This document shows positions 57,300-64,000 of a DNA stretch of 64,000 bases, piece by piece. Made by a program: the position numbers and the translations under genes. The stretch is from an uncultured Peptococcaceae bacterium. GTDB taxonomy: Bacteria > Bacillota > Peptococcia > Peptococcales > Peptococcaceae. The notes beneath the pieces were generated by a model, which saw only the letters and a list, made by a program, of their open reading frames with translations, was not told where the DNA came from and did not search any database. Within the stretch, counting starts at the first letter, position 1. Each line of letters opens with the position of its first letter. The stretch spans positions 1-64,000 of the forward strand of contig CATJSX010000073.1 in NCBI GenBank assembly GCA_949743265.1, given 5' to 3'.

Positions 57300-57577
57300 G
57301 ACCGTCGAGGAGCTCGCCTTTTATGATGCGCTTACGAAACCGCAGGCAATTAAGGATTTTTATGAACATTAAGAATTGATTGCTATTACCAAAGAACTAA
57401 CGAAGCTTCTGCAAAAAAAACCGTACCATTGATTGGCAAAAAAGAAAGCGCAGTATGCGGAAGATGGTTAAGCGTCTTTTAAAGCAGCATAAATACCCGC
57501 CAGAGGGTATGGAAGACGCTATTCAGATTGTTATGAGCCAATGCGAAATGTGGATAGATCAGGAAGTGACGGCATAG
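57300..57577 (+). pseudogene. hsdR: HsdR (type I restriction) C-terminal remnant
   Basis: Frames here read ELAFYDALTKPQAIKDFYEH, then a TAA, then ELIAITKELTKLLQKK, then after a frame change TIDWQKRKRSMRKM, KRLLKQHKYPPEGMEDAI and SQCEMWIDQ before TAG. This is the C-terminal region of type I restriction endonuclease R subunits, broken by at least one nonsense codon and one frameshift. No other hsd gene remains in the window, so a restriction system was lost here. Confidence 0.8.
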
Positions 57578-57600
57578 ATGTACAAACAAAATATCAATGG

Positions 57601-57646
57601 AAAAAGCAGATTGTTTATGTGCGAAACATAAGCGATCTGCTTTTTA
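57601..57646 (+). terminator. Terminator behind the hsdR remnant
   Basis: AAAAAGCAGATTG region pairs with CGATCTGCTTTTT (57601-57645) through an internal loop. It probably was the terminator of the lost hsd operon and may now serve the convergent Na/Pi gene. Confidence 0.7.
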
Positions 57647-57711
57647 GCTATTTTTTGATAAAATATTGACTGGATAAAGGAAACTACAAGCCAAACGTTC
57701 AACAATATATG

Positions 57712-59463
57712 TTACAAACGAGCCAAAGAATATTTACTGGCGTATAGCTGAAAATGTTGTTTAAATTCTTCACTATCGTTTCTAAAACTACGCAACGACT
57801 GATGAAGATTCATCTGATTATGCGCCATATCCATGATACATACGGCAATATTGGAACAATGATCAGAAGTGCGTTCCAGATTAGTCAGCAAATCAGACCA
57901 AATAAAGCCGGCATCAACAGAACAAATATTTTGCTGCATACGAAGAATATGACGCGTGCGCATTTGTTCTTTTAATTGATCAATGACTTGTTCTAACGGC
58001 TCCACCATAGCAGCAATTGCTAAATCATTAGTCAAAAAGGCTTTCAGTGACAAATCTAAAATTTCATCAATAGCTGAAGAAATAATTTCCAATTCCGCTA
58101 AAGCAGAAGACGTAACGGTCAATCCTTTATCAGACATTTCTTCGGTAAATTCTAATAAATTAACGGCATGGTCGGCAATCCGTTCAAAATCGCCAATGAT
58201 TTTTAGCAGTTTAACCACCTCAGCGCTGTCATTTTCACTGATGGGTTTAGCGCTCAATTTAACAAGATAGGTTGCCAAAATATCTTCATAGTGATCAATA
58301 CGATCTTCTTTTTCGCGAATAGAAGCCGCTTGTTGGGAAGAATAGCTATGCAAAACCGCCAAACTTTCTTTTAACGTACTAACGGACAGCTGCGCCATAT
58401 CAGCCGCCACTTCACGGCAACGTTTTAAAGCAATCGGCGGCGCAGCAAGCAATCGCTCGTCTAATTCTGTCCAAGTTTCCTGCGTTTCATCATCGGGAAC
58501 AAGCCGGATCACCAATTTTTCCAGCATACCTGACAAAGGCAACATGAGCAAGGTACAAAGAATATTAAAAATAGAATGTGCTACTGCAATACCTAAAAGT
58601 GAAGCGGCATCTTCCAAAAAAGCTGGTACAAACCATATTTTTATCAGCCAAAAAACTATCAGCCACACGATTGTTCCAATAACATTAAAAGATAAATGTA
58701 CCATAGCCGCCCGTTTAGCGTTTTTATTGGCACCAATAGAAGAAATCATAGCAGTAACGCAAGTTCCGATATTTTGTCCCATGATAATCGGAATAGCCGC
58801 CCCATAAGAAACTTGTCCAGTACTTGCTAACGCTTGCAAGATCCCCACAGAAGCAGAACTCGACTGAATAACGGCAGTAAAAATCGCTCCCATCAATACA
58901 CCAAGCAAAGGATTCTCAAACATGATGAATAAATTTTGAAATTCCGGCATATGACGCAGTCCAGCCACAGCGCCCGACATGGTTTCCATACCAAACATCA
59001 GCGTTGCAAAGCCTAACAAAATCATTCCAGTATCCTGTTTTTTAGCATTTTTATTGAATAGGTACAAAATGATACCAATAAAAGCTAAGATCGGCGTAAA
59101 GGAGGCAGGTTTTAAAAGATTCACAAACATATTATGGCTATCAATACCGGCAAGGCTCAAAATCCATGCCGTAACAGTAGTGCCAATATTAGCGCCCATG
59201 ATGACGTTGATAGCTTGTTTTAAAGTCATTACGCCAGAATTAACAAATCCTACCACCATAACAGTTACCGCCGAAGAACTTTGAATAATGGCAGTAATGC
59301 CCAAACCAGTCAATAGACCAATCCATTTATTAGTCGTCAATCTGCCAAGCAACGCTCGTAATTTACCAGCTGTTCGCCGTTCCAAAGCCTGCCCCATAAT
59401 ACTCATCCCAAACAGAAATAAACTCAAACCTCCCAATAAAGTTAGCGCGTCAAAAATGTCCAT
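57712..59463 (-). CDS. Na/Pi cotransporter family protein with PhoU-like domain
   Basis: A 583-residue protein of the NptA/PNaS family. The N-terminal transport domain carries the two QSSSA-type repeats (AIIQSSSAVTVMVVGF and AVIQSSSASVGILQAL), and the C-terminal third is a PhoU-like helical domain (about residues 340-560). It takes up phosphate or regulates its export. GAAAGGAT precedes the ATG. It is monocistronic. Confidence 0.92.
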   Translation of the reverse strand: MDIFDALTLLGGLSLFLFGMSIMGQALERRTAGKLRALLGRLTTNKWIGLLTGLGITAIIQSSSAVTVMVVGFVNSGVMTLKQAINVIMGANIGTTVTAWILSLAGIDSHNMFVNLLKPASFTPILAFIGIILYLFNKNAKKQDTGMILLGFATLMFGMETMSGAVAGLRHMPEFQNLFIMFENPLLGVLMGAIFTAVIQSSSASVGILQALASTGQVSYGAAIPIIMGQNIGTCVTAMISSIGANKNAKRAAMVHLSFNVIGTIVWLIVFWLIKIWFVPAFLEDAASLLGIAVAHSIFNILCTLLMLPLSGMLEKLVIRLVPDDETQETWTELDERLLAAPPIALKRCREVAADMAQLSVSTLKESLAVLHSYSSQQAASIREKEDRIDHYEDILATYLVKLSAKPISENDSAEVVKLLKIIGDFERIADHAVNLLEFTEEMSDKGLTVTSSALAELEIISSAIDEILDLSLKAFLTNDLAIAAMVEPLEQVIDQLKEQMRTRHILRMQQNICSVDAGFIWSDLLTNLERTSDHCSNIAVCIMDMAHNQMNLHQSLRSFRNDSEEFKQHFQLYASKYSLARL

Positions 59464-59699
59464 TGTTTCCTATCCTTTCGTTGTTGTTTAGACAGGTATA
59501 GTTTAACAAATGTACTTTTGATTTTCAAGTTTTTTATGGCATGTCTTTGAAGACTTCCATTAAACGGGATAATAAATGACAGAAATTTGACGACTTTTTG
59601 ACATAAATATTGCAATTGTGCCGCTGTTGAGCTAAGATTATAGTTATGCAAAAAAATGACTGGACAAGCAAAAATTACTAATGAATGGAGCGAATGATT

Positions 59700-61301
59700 G
59701 TGGCAGAAAAATCCTTTGTCAAAGGCGCGTTTGTTCTAGCTATTGCTGGTGTATTGAGCAAAATTTTAGGCGCGTTTTACCGGATTCCTTTCGCGCGTAT
59801 TGTCGGCGATGAAGGTGTCGGGATTTATAATTTGGCTTATCCGCTGTATACCTTGTTATTAGCGTTATCGACAGCCGGTATTCCCTTGGCCGTTTCTAAA
59901 TTGATTGCCGAATGCGAAGAAAGAGAAGAATACGCTACTAGCCGCCGTATTTTTCGTTTAGCCTTGATGGTACTAACTATTATTGGCATTAGTGCGGCTA
60001 TGGCGTTATTCGTCAATGCGGATTTTGTAGCGGAAAACATTTTAAAAGACAAGCGAGCCTCATTATGTTTAAAAGCTATTGCACCAGCCATGATTTTTAC
60101 TTGCTTAATGGCGGTATTTCGCGGTTATTTTCAAGGCTTGCAGCAAATGGTTCCTACGGCAGTTTCACAAGTCATCGAACAATTTGTACGTGTAGGCACG
60201 ATTTTTGCCGCATTATACATTCTGACACCTTATGGTATTGAGGTAGTCGTTGGCGGTGCTAGTTTGGGAGCGGCTGTAGGTGGCTGCGCGGCGTTTATCT
60301 TTCTATTTGGTACGATGTTTTGGTATCGTAAGAAATTTCCCAGCTCAGAAGGCAAAACGCCAGCAAAAATAGAAAAAAACAGTGCCATCATTCACAAAGT
60401 ACTGTATTTGGCTATCCCCATTTCTATTGGAGCATTGGTTCTGCCAGTCATGCAAGCTATTGACGCCGTTATGGTTTTAAGACGTTTGGAGGCAGCAGGT
60501 TTCGGACATAAAGAAGCCGTCAGCCTATACGGTCATCTATCCGGTTATGCAGGTCCTATCATCAATTTGCCTTTTATCATCACAACAGCGCTTTCTGCCA
60601 GCTTAGTACCAGCTATTGCGGAAGCGATGGCTGCTGGACGGCGGGAAGAAGTCAGCAATAATTATCGTTCAGCAATGTTAATCGCTATCATTATCGTTTT
60701 GCCTGCAACAGTGGGCTTGATGACGCTGGCTACGCCCATTTGTCAGCTGTTGTATGCGCAAAGTGCAGCCGGTGTAGCGCTGTTTTGGGCAGCGCCAACA
60801 GTATTGGTTGTAGGGCTATATCAAACATCTGCGGGTACTTTGCAAGGCTTAGGCAAGGTTATGATACCTATGCAAGCCTTAATCATTGGTGCTATAGTTA
60901 AAATTATTTTAACATACTATTTGACAGCAATGCCTATATTGAATATTCGCGGCGCAGCTTTGGGTACGGTTATTGGTTTCGCTGTAGCAGCCATCTATAA
61001 CGTTTATCACGTTTCTCAAAATATTGGTAAAGAATGGTTTCATTTCAACGACCATTTATTTAAACCGCTAGCCAGCGTTTGTTCTATGGGGATAATTGTT
61101 GTTATCGGTTATAAACTGATGTTTGCACTTTCAAAAAGCAACGGTGTCGCTACGCTTTTAGCCATTGCTCTAGGCGGCGGAGTGTATTTCATCGTACTTT
61201 TAGCTATTGGCGGCATTCATACCGAAGAAATTCGTAAACTGCCCAAAATAGGCAACGCGCTGGCAAATTTGGTGATTAAATTAAAATTAACGAGGGATTA
61301 A
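59700..61301 (+). CDS. SpoVB/MurJ-like lipid II flippase (MATE-like)
   Basis: A 533-residue polysaccharide-transporter/MVIN-type protein with about 14 membrane segments. The N-terminus FVKGAFVLAIAGVLSKILGAFYRIP is typical of SpoVB/YtgP-like flippases. The GTG at 59700 is preferred (GGAG upstream at good spacing), with an in-frame ATG at 59685 lacking a site. Its place directly before mazG and hup matches the spoVB-yabN-hup-yabO order of Bacillota. No sporulation genes are in the window. Confidence 0.85.
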   Translation: MAEKSFVKGAFVLAIAGVLSKILGAFYRIPFARIVGDEGVGIYNLAYPLYTLLLALSTAGIPLAVSKLIAECEEREEYATSRRIFRLALMVLTIIGISAAMALFVNADFVAENILKDKRASLCLKAIAPAMIFTCLMAVFRGYFQGLQQMVPTAVSQVIEQFVRVGTIFAALYILTPYGIEVVVGGASLGAAVGGCAAFIFLFGTMFWYRKKFPSSEGKTPAKIEKNSAIIHKVLYLAIPISIGALVLPVMQAIDAVMVLRRLEAAGFGHKEAVSLYGHLSGYAGPIINLPFIITTALSASLVPAIAEAMAAGRREEVSNNYRSAMLIAIIIVLPATVGLMTLATPICQLLYAQSAAGVALFWAAPTVLVVGLYQTSAGTLQGLGKVMIPMQALIIGAIVKIILTYYLTAMPILNIRGAALGTVIGFAVAAIYNVYHVSQNIGKEWFHFNDHLFKPLASVCSMGIIVVIGYKLMFALSKSNGVATLLAIALGGGVYFIVLLAIGGIHTEEIRKLPKIGNALANLVIKLKLTRD

Positions 61302-61304
61302 ACA

Positions 61305-62096
61305 ATGGAAAACAAACCATATGATATTATGCCGTTAATAACAATTATGGAGCAACTGTTAGGTCCTGATGGCTGTCCTTGGGATAAAGAACAAACGCAT
61401 CATTCGCTCAAACGGAATTTATTAGAAGAAACGCACGAAGTTATTGAAACTATTGACAATGAAGATTTCTCCCATTTAAAAGAAGAACTGGGTGATTTGC
61501 TTTTACAAATTGTGTTTCACACACAGCTGGCTGAAAAGGAGGGTCATTTTGATTTCAATGAAGTAGTGACTGCCATTTGTGATAAGCTCGTGCGGCGTCA
61601 TCCGCATATTTTCGCGCAGACAGGACAAACTGATAGCGATACGGTTTTAAAAAATTGGGAACAGATTAAACTTCAAGAAAAAGGCGGACCAGAGAAAGCG
61701 ACTATTATGAGCGATTTACCGCCGACGCTGCCAGCATTGCTTCAAGCGGAAAAAGTTCAAGAAAAAGCTCGCCGCGTCGGCTTTGACTGGACTGATGTCG
61801 CAGGAGCTTGGCAAAAAGTCGCAGAAGAAATTGAAGAGTTAAAACAGGCTCAAGATTCGTCAGCTATGACGGAAGAATTAGGTGATGTTCTATTTTCGCT
61901 GGTTAATGTTTCGCGTTTTTTGCACATTGACGCCGAAGAAGCGCTAAAAATGACAGTCAAAAAATTTATTAAGCGTTTTAACCACATGGAAGCAAAAGCA
62001 ATGCTGGACAAGAAGCCTTTGGCAAGCTATACTATAGAGGAACTAGATGAATTCTGGGATGAAGCTAAAGCCGAAGAAAAAGCTGCAAGGGATTAG
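61305..62096 (+). CDS. mazG: MazG nucleoside triphosphate pyrophosphohydrolase
   Basis: A 263-residue enzyme with two MazG repeats. The first has the metal motif EETHEV...EELGDLLLQIVFH and the second EIEELKQ...TEELGDVLFSLVN, both of the Glu-x-x-Glu type. It hydrolyses NTPs to NMP and PPi for nucleotide pool cleaning. It follows the flippase by three bases. The N-terminal methyltransferase domain of the Bacillus YabN fusion is absent. Confidence 0.93.
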   Translation: MENKPYDIMPLITIMEQLLGPDGCPWDKEQTHHSLKRNLLEETHEVIETIDNEDFSHLKEELGDLLLQIVFHTQLAEKEGHFDFNEVVTAICDKLVRRHPHIFAQTGQTDSDTVLKNWEQIKLQEKGGPEKATIMSDLPPTLPALLQAEKVQEKARRVGFDWTDVAGAWQKVAEEIEELKQAQDSSAMTEELGDVLFSLVNVSRFLHIDAEEALKMTVKKFIKRFNHMEAKAMLDKKPLASYTIEELDEFWDEAKAEEKAARD

Positions 62097-62245
62097 CAGT
62101 CATGAAAAGAATATCAAGTTTATAGGCTGGCAGGTTTTGTTTTGCCCAAAAATGTGATAAAGTATCATTTCGTGATGATCACAAAAGACGAGCGAGCGCA
62201 AAACCTTTGCCTAGTAAGCAATAAAATTTTTTAGGAGGGATTTCA

Positions 62246-62524
62246 GTGAATAAAACTGACTTGGTGGCAACTGTCGCTGAAAAAACTGGATTAACAAAGA
62301 AGGACGCAGAAAAGGCTGTAACCGCTGTATTTTCTGCTGTGGAAGAAGCTTTGGCTAATGGGGATAAAGTTCAATTAGTCGGCTTTGGCACCTTTGAAGT
62401 AAGAGAACGCAAAGAACGCAAAGGTCAAAATCCACAGACCAAAAAACCGATCACTATTCCGGCAACAAAAGTACCGGCTTTCAAACCGGGCAAACAACTA
62501 AAAGATCTCGTTGCCAATGAGTAA
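62246..62524 (+). CDS. hup: HU DNA-binding protein
   Basis: A 92-residue HU/IHF family protein. The N-terminus [25 protein letters not shown] and the beta-arm [20 protein letters not shown] are diagnostic. It compacts and bends DNA. A start of the TTTAGGAGGG type site precedes the GTG. A terminator follows. The short gap after mazG suggests its own promoter. Confidence 0.95.
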   Translation: MNKTDLVATVAEKTGLTKKDAEKAVTAVFSAVEEALANGDKVQLVGFGTFEVRERKERKGQNPQTKKPITIPATKVPAFKPGKQLKDLVANE

Positions 62525-62529
62525 TAATC

Positions 62530-62560
62530 AGTCGTCCGTATTCTGCGGACGACTTTTTTA
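62530..62560 (+). terminator. hup terminator
   Basis: AGTCGTCCG (62530-62538) with CGGACGACT (62546-62554) and a T run. Confidence 0.9.
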
Positions 62561-62590
62561 ATTTCTTTTAAATCAGAAAGGAACCCAACG

Positions 62591-62848
62591 ATGCGATTAG
62601 ACAAATATTTAAAAGTTTCTCGTTTGATTAAACGTCGAACTGTAGCCAAAGACGTTTGCGATGGCGGTAAAGTAAAAATCAATCAAAAAATCGCTAAAGC
62701 CGGCAGTACGGTCACGATAGGCGATATTATTGAAATTACCTTTGGTCAGCGTAAAGTACAGGCAGAAGTACTAGATGTGCGAGAAAATGTACGAGCAGAA
62801 GACGCAAAAAATCTTTATAAGCTCTTGGAAGGCACAGAAATCGAATAA
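62591..62848 (+). CDS. rqcP: RqcP/YabO S4-domain protein
   Basis: An 85-residue S4 RNA-binding protein (MRLDKYLKVSRLIKRRTVAK, then GGKVKINQKIAKAGSTV). RqcP works with RqcH in C-terminal Ala tailing of stalled peptides on 50S subunits. Position after hup matches Bacillus yabO. The downstream neighbours of yabO in Bacillus (divIC-type genes) are missing; instead an accessory pair follows. Confidence 0.92.
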   Translation: MRLDKYLKVSRLIKRRTVAKDVCDGGKVKINQKIAKAGSTVTIGDIIEITFGQRKVQAEVLDVRENVRAEDAKNLYKLLEGTEIE

Positions 62849-63026
62849 AAACCGCTTAAAACCTACGTTAAGCGATTGCTTAACGGAAACGCCAGTTATC
62901 CTTATCCTTGTATATCTTTTTATTTCTGTTCTTGTCAAGCCAATAATGCAGAAATCCCTTTTAAGACAAGTATTGCTATATTACAACTTCAGTAGTTTCT
63001 ACAAACGTAGTTGGGCAGTCATAATA

Positions 63027-63035
63027 TGCTATAAT
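63027..63035 (+). promoter_or_regulatory. Extended -10 promoter of the accessory pair
   Basis: TGC-TATAAT (63027-63035) is an extended -10 element, 36 bases before the ATG at 63072. No convincing -35 box is present at standard spacing. The 220-base gap 62849-63071 otherwise holds one small hairpin (62866-62885). Confidence 0.4.
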
Positions 63036-63071
63036 CCAAATAGAAAATTGAAGTTTTGGAGGTGTGTTGAG

Positions 63072-63356
63072 ATGAGTTTTTCTGATATGGTGGTAGGAGA
63101 AAACGGATTATTGGTCACATTGCGTTGTCATAATTCTTTCAACGAGAAAATCTATACAGATATTATAAACTATCTTAATAAGCACTTGTCCGAATGGAAA
63201 CGAACTGGTTTTATACCTGTTGCTGATGCAGTGTCTATCTTCAATTTGATTGATGAGCTATCTGGCGGAAGTCAATTTTGGAGTGAAGAAGTGAAACTGC
63301 GGGTGGAAGATGCCGTACTCGAAATACAGGAAATGATTAGTTCATTAGAAGAATAA
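63072..63356 (+). CDS. Small acidic protein upstream of NADAR-like gene
   Basis: A 94-residue soluble protein (ATG 63072, GGAGGTG upstream); a longer frame from 62775 is not supported. It is mostly helical and acidic at the C-terminus (VEDAVLEIQEMISSLEE). No family recognised. It lies 25 bases before the NADAR-like gene and probably forms a unit with it, possibly an accessory part of a toxin-antitoxin module. Confidence 0.6.
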   Translation: MSFSDMVVGENGLLVTLRCHNSFNEKIYTDIINYLNKHLSEWKRTGFIPVADAVSIFNLIDELSGGSQFWSEEVKLRVEDAVLEIQEMISSLEE

Positions 63357-63381
63357 ACCGCATTTTATACAGGAGGGACAG

Positions 63382-64000
63382 ATGGCAAAACGACCTGCCT
63401 TTTTTGTTCGTCAAGGAAAAATTATTAGTGAAATGTATTCGTTTGAATGGTATTCTGGATTTTCAGTATCTCAAAAACAAAAATCTGTAAAAAGTCTGCA
63501 CGATGCGATTATAAAAGCAGATATAAACGCGAAACCATTGGAAATCAGCACTAAGAGCAAAGAAAGAAACTATTGGAATCAAATTAAGTGCCTTCAATCT
63601 CCAAATAAATAACCATACCCTTGAGAATATTTTTCAGAGCGCTAAAGTTTTTGAGAACGGAGGGCCTTACCTTGATTTGCTTAATGTGTCGCCGAAAGAA
63701 GCCAAACGTGATAAGAGATTGCATAGCTCTGGAAACCTAAAGGCATTTCGTTACCAAAATGAAGAATTTCCTTTAATTCCCCAAACAGTATTCTATGATT
63801 TCATCTATATTACCGCTATAAAAACATCCTTTACAATAGATGAAATCAATGCAATTTTAGGTTACAATTATTTTACCGATATTGAATTTAATCCTGCAAA
63901 AAGCATCAATACCCAAGCAAGATCTGCTGCAATACTCAAATTGATTGTAGATGAATATGGGTATCTGCCATTTTTTAATAAAGAGGATTTTATTCAATAT
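63382..64000 (+). pseudogene. DarT1-associated NADAR-like antitoxin gene, frameshifted and cut by the window end
   Basis: The first frame (63382-63612) begins MAKRPAFFVRQGKIISEMYS and contains EWYSGFSVSQKQKSVKSLHD. The second frame continues from about 63565 with GIKLSAFNLQINNHTLENIF, FENGGPYLDLLNVSPKEAKRD and NLKAFRYQNEEFPLIP to base 64000. Read together they match one continuous protein of the DarT1-associated NADAR type, thought to remove ADP-ribose put on by a DarT toxin. One extra base in the AAAGAAAGAAA run (63559-63569) would restore the frame if lost. Real mutation or sequencing error cannot be told apart. Confidence 0.6.

Noticed and set aside
62775-63071. N-terminal extension of the 94-residue protein
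   Set aside because: It overlaps rqcP in another frame and has no ribosome site; GGAGGTG marks ATG 63072 instead.

Overview
The window reads like the chromosome of a low-GC, anaerobic, fermentative member of the Bacillota. The evidence is strong GGAGG ribosome binding sites, sigma-A promoters with 17-bp spacers, the gene orders pcrA-ligA-gatC-gatA-gatB and spoVB-like-mazG-hup-rqcP, an LL-diaminopimelate aminotransferase, a glycyl radical enzyme with its activase, ferrous iron uptake by Feo, and a ferritin-like protein. A Negativicutes host (Acidaminococcaceae or Veillonellaceae relatives) is my best guess from gene content alone; no rRNA is present to settle it.

Layout. (1) 1-143: the 3' part of a tRNA-Arg(CCU) and two terminators. 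(2) 487-9308: a catabolic locus with a DASS-type transporter, a glycyl radical enzyme (GRE), an iron alcohol dehydrogenase, an amidohydrolase-fold protein that lacks most expected metal ligands, a 3-hydroxyisobutyrate-dehydrogenase-type enzyme, the GRE activase and a convergent LysR regulator. I cannot name its substrate, and it is the best candidate here for an undescribed pathway. (3) 9597-13357, minus strand: a small membrane peptide, a soluble histidine kinase overlapping a ferritin-like gene, an acetyltransferase, a threonine aldolase and a small membrane protein. (4) 13677-15994: DAHP synthase and P-protein behind a classic phenylalanine attenuator with a leader peptide containing nine Phe codons. 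(5) 16062-25284: assorted housekeeping genes, including a pyrG-nadE-dapL run preceded by a leader terminator hairpin.

(6) 25285-27265: an anchored protein, then a TetR gene whose consensus promoter is overlaid by a perfect 18+18 bp palindrome and which overlaps two small membrane protein genes. (7) 27390-28330: a decayed mobile element (MobA/MobL relaxase pieces, a Cys-rich frame) abutting a possible greA 5' fragment. (8) 28672-38646: gapA, then a second accessory locus (a paralogous DASS transporter, an OYE/2,4-dienoyl-CoA-reductase-like flavoenzyme and a shortened LysR), EcsC, a CrtI-like oxidoreductase and a membrane protein/XRE operon. (9) 38875-47274: a core minus-strand run pcrA-ligA-gatCAB followed by two small membrane protein genes.

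(10) 47599-52515: glutaredoxin, cardiolipin synthase, and the Feo module (feoA, feoA, feoB, Cys-rich peptide) with two similar inverted repeats upstream that look like iron-regulator boxes. (11) 52739-59463: CapA-like protein, an alkaline-phosphatase-superfamily enzyme, an orphan 243-aa gene, an hsdR remnant and a Na/Pi cotransporter. (12) 59700-64000: flippase, mazG, hup, rqcP, then an accessory pair whose second gene looks like a frameshifted DarT1-associated NADAR antitoxin running off the window.

Gene decay (mobL, greA, hsdR, a small ORF after ecsC, a shortened lysR, the NADAR frameshift) clusters at the joints between core blocks, marking them as sites of gain and loss. No CRISPR array, rRNA or intact insertion sequence was seen. 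All family assignments come from reading motifs by eye, not from searches.
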